Of a DNA stretch of 64,000 nt, positions 58,362-64,000 are shown piece by piece. This DNA comes from Aurantimonas aggregata (GTDB taxonomy: Bacteria; Pseudomonadota; Alphaproteobacteria; Rhizobiales; Rhizobiaceae): the NCBI RefSeq assembly GCF_010500835.1, contig NZ_JAAAMJ010000015.1, positions 1-64,000 on the forward strand, read 5' to 3'. Position 1 is the stretch's first letter; each line of letters starts with the position of its first letter. The notes beneath the pieces were generated by a model. The model did no database searches. It was not told where the DNA came from and saw only the letters and a program-made list of their open reading frames with translations. A program made the position numbers and the translations under genes.

Positions 58362-60392
58362 ATGAGCGACCAATCCGGCAACCGCCTGGCCAATGCCGTC
58401 AGCCCCTATCTCATCCAGCACAAGGACAATCCGGTACATTGGTGGGAGTGGTCGGACGCCGCGCTCGACGAGGCGCGCGCCACCGATCGGCCGATCCTGC
58501 TGTCGGTCGGCTATGCCGCCTGCCATTGGTGCCACGTCATGGCGCATGAGAGCTTCGAGGATCCGGAGGTCGCCGCGGTGATGAACCGGCTTTACGTGAA
58601 CGTGAAGGTCGATCGCGAGGAACGCCCGGAGATCGACCAGCTCTACATGACGGCGCTGCAGGCGATGGGCGAGCAAGGCGGCTGGCCAATGACGATTTTC
58701 CTCACCCCGGACGGGCGGCCGTTCTTCGGCGGCACCTATTTCCCCAAACGGGCGAGCCACGGGCGGCCCGGCTTCGTGCAGCTGCTCGAGGCGGTGGCGA
58801 CCGCCTGGCAGGACCGGCGGGAGGAACTCGACGGCAGCGCCACGGCCATTCTCGACCGGCTTTCCGGCTTCCTCTCCACTACGGCCGAGGCCGGGCGACT
58901 GGACACGCTGGGGGTGGCGCCGGCTGCCGGCCGAATCATCCAGCTGACCGACCCCGTGCTCGGCGGCTTCCGCGGCGCGCCGAAGTTTCCGAATGCGCCG
59001 TATATGGAGGTGCTGGCCCGCTCCAGCTTCGAGGGCGGCCCGGCGACGCATCGCGACGCGTTCGTGCGGACCCTGCGCTCGCTGTGCTCGGGTGGCATCT
59101 ACGACCATGTCGGCGGCGGGCTGCACCGCTATGCGACCGACGAGCGCTGGCTGGTGCCACATTTCGAGAAGATGCTCTACGACAACGCTCAGTTCCTGCG
59201 CCATCTGGGCTGGGCCTACCGCGCGTCGGGCGACGTGCTGTTCCGCACCCGGATCGACGAGACGGTCGACTGGCTGGCCCGCGAGATGCGGGTGAAGGGT
59301 GGAGGGCTGGCCGCCTCGCTCGACGCCGACAGCCTCGATGCGACAGGCCATCCGGAGGAGGGCGCCTTCTATGTCTGGACCGAAGAAGAGATCGATGACG
59401 TGCTCGGCGGCGCCGACGCCGCGTTCAAGCGCGCCTATGGCGTGACGGCGGGCGGCAACTGGGAAGGCAAGTCGATCCTGCACCGCCTGCATCCGGGCGC
59501 GACCTCCGCCGATCCGGACTTTGCCAAGGCCCGCAACCGGCTGCTCGATGCACGGGCGGAGCGGACCCGTCCGGGTCGCGACGACAAGGTGCTGGCGGAC
59601 TGGAACGGCATGGCCATCCGGGCGCTGGCGGAAGCCGCCCGCGCCACCCGCAACCCCCGGGCGCTGGAAATGGCGCAGGATGCCTTCGCCTATGTCTCGA
59701 CGCATATGATCGTCGATGGCCGGCTGCGACACGCAGCCCGCAACGGGCGCACCGCCGGGCTGGCGCTCTCCACCGATTACGGCACGCTGATCCAGGCCGC
59801 CGTAGCGATGTTCGCGACGACGCTCGACAGCTCGTATCTTGACCGCGCATCGTTCTTCGCCGCCGAGCTCGAACGCTGGCATGCTGACGGCACCGGCGGA
59901 CACTATCTCAACCCTTCGGATTCCTCCGACGTGCCGATCCGCCTGCGCGGCGATCACGACGAGGCGGTGCCCAGCGGCACGGCGACGGTGATCGAGGGGC
60001 TGTCGATGCTCGCCCAGGCGACCGGCTCGATCGAGATCGCCGAGCGGGCCGAGCAGGCGGCGCTGCTGGCAGCAGGCCGTCTCGGGGAAGGCGCCGGCGG
60101 AGCGCCGGGCATCGTTTCCGCAGCGGGGCGGCTGCGGCGGGGCAGCGAGCTCTGCATCATCGGCGATCCGGCCGATCCGGGCTTCATCGCGATGGTGGAC
60201 CTCGCTCGGGCGCGGGTCGACCTCGACCGGCTCGACCTGATCACCGACGCGCCGGAGAAGCTGCCCGCCTATATGCCGCTTGCCGCGGTGCATCCGTCGC
60301 GCCTGCCGGCGGCCTATATCTGCGAGGATCGCGTCTGCCGGGCGCCGGTCTACGACGCGGCGGCATTGCAGGCGCTGCTTGGCGAGGGCTGA
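58362..60392 (+). CDS. Thioredoxin-domain protein of the DUF255 (YyaL/SPATA20) family
   Basis: A 676-aa protein. The N-terminal DUF255 thioredoxin-like domain (about 5-165) carries the CxxC motif in YAACHWCHVMAHESFEDPEVA, and the remaining part is an alpha-alpha barrel like that of N-acylglucosamine epimerases (CSGGIYDHVGGGLHRYATDERWLVPHFEKMLYDNAQ). Function in bacteria is unknown; eukaryotic SPATA20 is similar. It is divergent from mnmE by 200 bp. Length is normal. Confidence 0.9.
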   Translation: MSDQSGNRLANAVSPYLIQHKDNPVHWWEWSDAALDEARATDRPILLSVGYAACHWCHVMAHESFEDPEVAAVMNRLYVNVKVDREERPEIDQLYMTALQAMGEQGGWPMTIFLTPDGRPFFGGTYFPKRASHGRPGFVQLLEAVATAWQDRREELDGSATAILDRLSGFLSTTAEAGRLDTLGVAPAAGRIIQLTDPVLGGFRGAPKFPNAPYMEVLARSSFEGGPATHRDAFVRTLRSLCSGGIYDHVGGGLHRYATDERWLVPHFEKMLYDNAQFLRHLGWAYRASGDVLFRTRIDETVDWLAREMRVKGGGLAASLDADSLDATGHPEEGAFYVWTEEEIDDVLGGADAAFKRAYGVTAGGNWEGKSILHRLHPGATSADPDFAKARNRLLDARAERTRPGRDDKVLADWNGMAIRALAEAARATRNPRALEMAQDAFAYVSTHMIVDGRLRHAARNGRTAGLALSTDYGTLIQAAVAMFATTLDSSYLDRASFFAAELERWHADGTGGHYLNPSDSSDVPIRLRGDHDEAVPSGTATVIEGLSMLAQATGSIEIAERAEQAALLAAGRLGEGAGGAPGIVSAAGRLRRGSELCIIGDPADPGFIAMVDLARARVDLDRLDLITDAPEKLPAYMPLAAVHPSRLPAAYICEDRVCRAPVYDAAALQALLGEG

Positions 60393-60421
60393 GCCGCCGC
60401 AAGCCACCAGCAGCTACAACC

Positions 60422-60898
60422 TCAGGTGACCGGCCCGGCGCTGGCGCCGGTGGCACTGCGCAGCTGCAGCGGCACCACCTCGAAGACGTGGCGGGGCGTG
60501 CCGGCTGCGGCCCAGACCGTCGCGTACTGGAACAGATCCTCGTCCATGAACGTGCGCAGCCGCCCGGAGCCGCCGAGCGGCGAGACACCGCCAATGGCAA
60601 AGCCGGTGGCCGTGCGGACGAAATCCGCGTCCGGCCGCTCCAGCGCTTCGCCGAGCAGTGCGGCCATCGCCGCCTCGTTGACGCGGTTGGCGCCCGAGAC
60701 CAGCAGGAGATAGGCCTCGCCGCTGTCCCGGCCGCAAAACACCAGCGACTTCACGATCTGGCCGACCTGCGCGCCGACCGCCTCGGCGGCTTCCGCGGCG
60801 GAGCGGGCCGAGGTCGCGGTCTCGATGATGCTGATCTTCAGGCCTTTAGCCGCGGCATCCGCCGCCACACGCTCCACCGCATCCGGTCGCTGGGCCAT
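60422..60898 (-). CDS. YbaK/EbsC-family Cys-tRNA(Pro)-type deacylase
   Basis: A 158-aa editing-domain protein that hydrolyses mischarged tRNA. IVKSLVFCG (K about 48), NRVNEAAMAALLG, and ATGFAIGGVSPLGG are hallmark blocks; GGVSPLG forms the active site. Which mischarged tRNA it edits cannot be told. The ATG at 60898 fits the family; an upstream frame was rejected. It is convergent with the DUF255 gene and separated from rho by the rho terminator. Confidence 0.88.
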   Translation of the reverse strand: MAQRPDAVERVAADAAAKGLKISIIETATSARSAAEAAEAVGAQVGQIVKSLVFCGRDSGEAYLLLVSGANRVNEAAMAALLGEALERPDADFVRTATGFAIGGVSPLGGSGRLRTFMDEDLFQYATVWAAAGTPRHVFEVVPLQLRSATGASAGPVT

Positions 60899-60982
60899 TT
60901 CGACGCTCCCTCTCCTGTTACCCCCGACCTCTCGCAACAGGCTCACGGGTGTCAAGCGTGGAACGATGCTGAGGCGGAAACG

Positions 60983-61010
60983 AAAACGGCGACCCAAAGG
61001 CCGCCGTTTT
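60983..61010 (-). terminator. Rho-independent terminator after rho
   Basis: AAAACGGCG (60983-60991) and CGCCGTTTT (61002-61010) form a 9-bp perfect stem with a 10-nt loop; the A and T runs at both ends let it work on either strand. It lies 31 bp after the rho stop codon. Confidence 0.85.
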
Positions 61011-61040
61011 GATCATCGAAACCAGAGCCGTTTGGCAGCG

Positions 61041-62300
61041 TCAGGTGTTCATCGAGTCGAAGAAATCCGAGTTCGACTTGGTCTGCTTCAACTTGTCGTT
61101 GAGGAACTCGATCGCATCGGTGGTGCCCATCGGGGCGAGGATCCGGCGCAGCACGAAGATCTTCTGCAGCTCCTGGCGCGGGACCAGCAGGTCCTCCTTG
61201 CGGGTGCCGGACTTGAGGATGTCCATGGCCGGGTAGATCCGCTTGTCGGCGACCTTGCGGTCGAGCACGATTTCGGAATTGCCGGTGCCCTTGAACTCCT
61301 CGAAGATGACCTCGTCCATGCGGCTGCCGGTATCGATCAGCGCCGTCGCGATGATCGTCAGCGAGCCGCCTTCCTCGATGTTTCGGGCCGCACCGAAGAA
61401 GCGTTTCGGCCGCTGCAGGGCGTTGGCGTCGACACCGCCGGTCAGCACCTTGCCGGAGGACGGCACGACGGTGTTGTAGGCGCGGCCGAGGCGGGTGATC
61501 GAATCCAGCAGGATGACGACGTCGCGGCCATGCTCGACCAGGCGCTTGGCCTTCTCGATGACCATCTCGGCGACGGCGACGTGGCGCGTCGCGGGCTCGT
61601 CGAAGGTCGAGGAGACGACCTCGCCCTTCACCGAACGCTGCATGTCGGTGACTTCCTCCGGCCGCTCGTCGATGAGCAGCACGATGAGGTAGCATTCCGG
61701 ATGGTTGGCGGTGATCGAATGGGCGATGTTCTGCAGGAGCACCGTCTTGCCGGTACGCGGCGGCGCCACGATCAGGCCGCGCTGGCCCTTGCCGAGCGGG
61801 GCGACGAGGTCGATGACCCGGGCCGACAGATCCTTCTTCGCGGTCGGATCGTCGAGCTCCATCTTGAAGCGCTCGTCCGGATAGAGCGGCGTCAGATTGT
61901 CGAAATGGCTCTTGTAGCGGATCTTCTCGGGGTCGTCGAAATTGATTGTGTTGACCTTGAGAAGCGCGAAATACCGCTCGCCTTCCTTGGGGCTGCGGAT
62001 CGGCCCCTCGACCGTGTCGCCGGTCTTCAGCTGGAACTTGCGGATCTGCGAGGGCGACACGTAGATGTCGTCCGGTCCCGGCAGGTAGTTGGCTTCCGGC
62101 GAGCGCAGGAAGGCGAAGCCATCCTGCAGGATCTCGACGACGCCTTCGCCGACGATCTCGACTTCCTCGGCGGCCAGCTGCTTCAGGATCGCGAACAGCA
62201 ATTCCTGCTTGCGCAACACCGAGGCATTCTCGACGTGGTTTTCTTCGGCGAACGCGATGAGTTCCGGCGCGCTCTTGTTCTTCAGGTCCTGAAGCTTCAT
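61041..62300 (-). CDS. rho: Transcription termination factor Rho
   Basis: A 419-aa hexameric RNA helicase. The N-terminal helical domain ([27 protein letters not shown]) leads to the RNA-binding OB fold (about 48-115), Walker [21 protein letters not shown] near 173-190, and Walker B with [16 protein letters not shown]. The C-terminus [13 protein letters not shown] is typical. The ATG at 62300 fits the family. A promoter about 165 bp upstream gives a long leader, in keeping with Rho autoregulation in other bacteria. Confidence 0.98.
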   Translation of the reverse strand: MKLQDLKNKSAPELIAFAEENHVENASVLRKQELLFAILKQLAAEEVEIVGEGVVEILQDGFAFLRSPEANYLPGPDDIYVSPSQIRKFQLKTGDTVEGPIRSPKEGERYFALLKVNTINFDDPEKIRYKSHFDNLTPLYPDERFKMELDDPTAKKDLSARVIDLVAPLGKGQRGLIVAPPRTGKTVLLQNIAHSITANHPECYLIVLLIDERPEEVTDMQRSVKGEVVSSTFDEPATRHVAVAEMVIEKAKRLVEHGRDVVILLDSITRLGRAYNTVVPSSGKVLTGGVDANALQRPKRFFGAARNIEEGGSLTIIATALIDTGSRMDEVIFEEFKGTGNSEIVLDRKVADKRIYPAMDILKSGTRKEDLLVPRQELQKIFVLRRILAPMGTTDAIEFLNDKLKQTKSNSDFFDSMNT

Positions 62301-62465
62301 TCGGGTGGATGCTCTTTGGGGCTTGCCCCGATGGCTGGACCGGGACCGATGGGAAACTGCGATGGGGAAATATAAGGCCTCGGACGCGAACGGTCTTTGG
62401 CGGGAACGACACGGGGCACCTTGTTCGGCACCACCGCGCCTCTCAGGAGGCTGCATTCACACTTC

Positions 62466-62494
62466 GATATAGCCAGAGGCGGGCGCCAACGCAA
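62466..62494 (-). promoter_or_regulatory. Candidate rho promoter
   Basis: On the minus strand TTGCGT (62489-62494), a 17-nt spacer and TATATC (62466-62471) lie about 165 bp before the rho ATG, inside the gap after the gluconokinase gene. The leader contains a GGGGC...GCCCC hairpin near 62329. Confidence 0.6.
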
Positions 62495-62507
62495 GTGGGC
62501 TTTGACG

Positions 62508-63071
62508 TCAGCCCGGCGTGGCGAGGCCAAGCCGTTCAAGGACACGGGCCACGACCGCGGGCGGTGGCACGTCGACCGTCACCGTCACGCCGTCCTCGTC
62601 GGGGCCCAGTGGCTCCAGCGCGTCGAACTGCGACTGCAGCAGGGTCGCCGGCATGTAGTGGCCGCTGCGATGTTCCAGGCGGGACGCGACGAGCGCAGGA
62701 TCGGCTGTCAGAGCGACGAACCGCACCCGCGCGCCAGATTCACGCAGCACGTCGCGATAGCGGTGCTTCAGCGCAGAACAGGTGAGGACGGTGGATCGAC
62801 CCGCTGCCGCCTGTGCGGTGATCCAGTCCCGGATTTCTGCCAGCCAGGGCGCCCGGTCGGCGTCGTCGAGCGGGTGTCCGGTGGTCATCTTGGCGATGTT
62901 GGCTTTCGGGTGAAAGCGATCGGCTTCCGCGAACGGCCAGCCCAGCGCCGCGGCCAGCGCTTCGGCGGTGGTCGACTTGCCGACACCGGACGGGCCCATG
63001 ACGACCAGCGCGGTCGGAATCTCGCCCGTCAACTCGCTCTGCCGTCCAGGCCCGTCGCGGTCGGCCGCCAT
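62508..63071 (-). CDS. gntK: Gluconokinase
   Basis: A 187-aa P-loop kinase that phosphorylates gluconate to 6-phosphogluconate. Walker A MGPSGVGKST is near 25-34; the motifs FAEADRFHPKANIAKMTTGHPLDDADRAPWL and TCSALKHRYRDVLR are diagnostic. The ATG at 63071 overlaps the hemJ stop (TGATG), so it is translated with hemJ. This sugar-acid kinase is an odd neighbour for rho and hemJ and seems to have been added locally to the conserved block. Confidence 0.92.
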   Translation of the reverse strand: MAADRDGPGRQSELTGEIPTALVVMGPSGVGKSTTAEALAAALGWPFAEADRFHPKANIAKMTTGHPLDDADRAPWLAEIRDWITAQAAAGRSTVLTCSALKHRYRDVLRESGARVRFVALTADPALVASRLEHRSGHYMPATLLQSQFDALEPLGPDEDGVTVTVDVPPPAVVARVLERLGLATPG

Positions 63072-63589
63072 CAGAAGGGCTTCACCACGACGAGAATGAC
63101 GATGAGGATCAACAGGATGGTCGGCGCCTCGTTCATGATGCGCCAGTGCTTGACGGACTTCGTGTTGGCGTCGTTGGCGAAGCGCCGCACCGAGGCCGAG
63201 TAGTAGCCATGGAGGCCCGACATCAGCACGACCAGGACGATCTTGGCGTGCAGCCAGCCATTGCCGTCCGCGACGAACCAGCCGCCCTTGAAGGCCAGCC
63301 ACAGGCCGGCAACCCAGGTGACGATCATCGCCGGGTTCATGATCGCCTTCAAAAGCCGGCGTTCCATGACCTTGAAGGTCTCGGACTGCGGCGTGCCGGG
63401 TCCGATCTCGGCGTGGTAGACGAACAGCCGCGGCAGATACAGCGTGCCGGCCATCCAGGCGATCAGCGCGATGATGTGCAGCGACTTCATCCAGAGATAG
63501 CCGGTGCTGTTGTAGTCGCCCGGGATCAGCAGGAAGACCAGCGCCACGGCGGCGGCGGTGATGACGAGGGCGATCACGGCGTTCTTCAT
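63071..63589 (-). CDS. hemJ: Protoporphyrinogen oxidase HemJ
   Basis: A 172-aa inner-membrane protein with about four to five helices that oxidises protoporphyrinogen IX to protoporphyrin IX in haem synthesis. The diagnostic block YLWMKSLHIIALIAWMAGTLYLPRLFVYH carries the conserved histidine, arginine and lysine. The end ILIVILVVVKPF is typical. The start at 63589 was chosen to begin the first helix. It lies downstream of hemE in the same direction, as in other alphaproteobacteria. Confidence 0.92.
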   Translation of the reverse strand: MKNAVIALVITAAAVALVFLLIPGDYNSTGYLWMKSLHIIALIAWMAGTLYLPRLFVYHAEIGPGTPQSETFKVMERRLLKAIMNPAMIVTWVAGLWLAFKGGWFVADGNGWLHAKIVLVVLMSGLHGYYSASVRRFANDANTKSVKHWRIMNEAPTILLILIVILVVVKPF

Positions 63590-63640
63590 GCGGAAACGAT
63601 CCTTCGGGCGGCAGTCTGGGCAGGGCATAGACCGAAGCCG

Positions 63641-63692
63641 GCCGCGGCGAAAGGTTTATACCCTGGGCCGCGGCGAAAGGTTTATACCCTGG
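63641..63692. repeat. 26-bp perfect tandem duplication upstream of hemJ
   Basis: Two identical 26-bp copies stand head to tail at 63641-63666 and 63667-63692, each starting GCCGCGGCGAAAGG and containing TTTATACC. On the minus strand each copy contributes a TATAAA that could serve as a -10 box. It lies between the hemE stop and the hemJ start. Confidence 0.9.
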
Positions 63693-63709
63693 CAGCTGGA
63701 CGGTTCGTG

Positions 63710-64000
63710 CTAGCCGCGGATGCGCCGAAGCAGCGCCTCGACATGCTCGACCGGGGCGTTCGGCGTGATGCCGTGGCCGAGATTGAACACCAGCGGGCCG
63801 CTGCCGAGGCTTTCCAGGATCCGGTCGACGCCCTCGTCGAGCGCCCGGCCGCCGGCGATCAGCCGCAGCGGGTCGAGATTGCCCTGCACGGCGCCATCCT
63901 TCTGCAGTTCCTTGGCAAACGACAGCGGCACGCCCCAGTCGAGCCCGATCCCGTCGACGCCGGTCTTCTGGCGATAGGTCGACAGCAACGCACCCGCGCC
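63710..64000 (-). CDS. hemE: Uroporphyrinogen decarboxylase (C-terminal part, runs off window)
   Basis: The last 96 or so codons of HemE, which decarboxylates uroporphyrinogen III in haem synthesis. [23 protein letters not shown] and [21 protein letters not shown] are diagnostic of the C-terminal half. The gene continues beyond the right edge, so the start is not visible. In Caulobacter and rhizobia the chromosome origin lies just upstream of hemE, so oriC is expected beyond the window's right end. Confidence 0.95.
   Translation of the reverse strand, partial: GAGALLSTYRQKTGVDGIGLDWGVPLSFAKELQKDGAVQGNLDPLRLIAGGRALDEGVDRILESLGSGPLVFNLGHGITPNAPVEHVEALLRRIRG

Overview
The window is high-GC, densely packed chromosomal DNA from an alphaproteobacterium. 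The order Hyphomicrobiales (Rhizobiales) is suggested by an Omp19-type lipoprotein, an Atu4866-family protein, a Mur-type Fur protein, a 180-kDa-class NAD-glutamate dehydrogenase, a rhizobial-style rRNA promoter, and the block holA-parB-parA-rsmG-mnmG-mnmE ... rho ... hemJ-hemE. The genus cannot be fixed from sequence reading alone. There is no sign of a prophage, insertion sequence, CRISPR array or large island. The only clear accessory insertion is a small PIN-type toxin-antitoxin pair.

Left to right: (1) 0-0.6 kb holds the promoter and leader of an rRNA operon that runs leftwards out of the window. (2) 0.6-4.1 kb holds a Fur/Mur regulator, OsmC, XerC, a TraB/GumN protein and a small exported protein. 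(3) 4.1-15.3 kb is a leftward central-metabolism cluster: mdh, a hairpin terminator, sucC, the toxin-antitoxin pair, sucD, sucA, sucB, SDR, MAPEG and lpdA. Together these cover 2-oxoglutarate to succinate, with malate dehydrogenase and the E3 subunit. (4) 15.5-22.4 kb holds zapE, omp19, a beta-carbonic anhydrase, pdxY, a lemA-TPM-TPM operon and an AhpD-like peroxidase. (5) 22.5-31.7 kb holds the very large NAD-glutamate dehydrogenase, an MFS permease, purH and several small proteins; one of the small proteins has a textbook EcfG-type stress promoter. (6) 31.7-41.9 kb holds a LysR/SDR/Atu4866 module, a heparinase-like protein, an htpX-rsmB operon, an SdhAF4-like factor, an exported nuclease, a cyclopropane-fatty-acid synthase and a PRC-barrel protein. 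(7) 42-47.6 kb holds a compact small-transcript unit, acsA and a few membrane or enzyme genes. (8) 47.7-64 kb is the origin-proximal housekeeping block: leuS, lptE, holA, parB, parA, rsmG, mnmG, mnmE, a DUF255 protein, ybaK, rho, gntK, hemJ and partial hemE.

Seven CACGTG-centred sites resembling parS lie between 27 and 57 kb. They fit the presence of parAB and an origin just beyond the right edge (hemE side). Four are close to consensus and three share a changed right half.

The most interesting signals are: a toxin-antitoxin pair with a 13+13 bp palindromic operator lodged between sucC and sucD; a complete promoter-SD-25-codon ORF-terminator unit at about 42.0-42.2 kb, whose Shine-Dalgarno region matches the 16S tail over 17 nt and can be masked by the end of its own ORF; and the family of variant parS-like sites around mnmG-mnmE.
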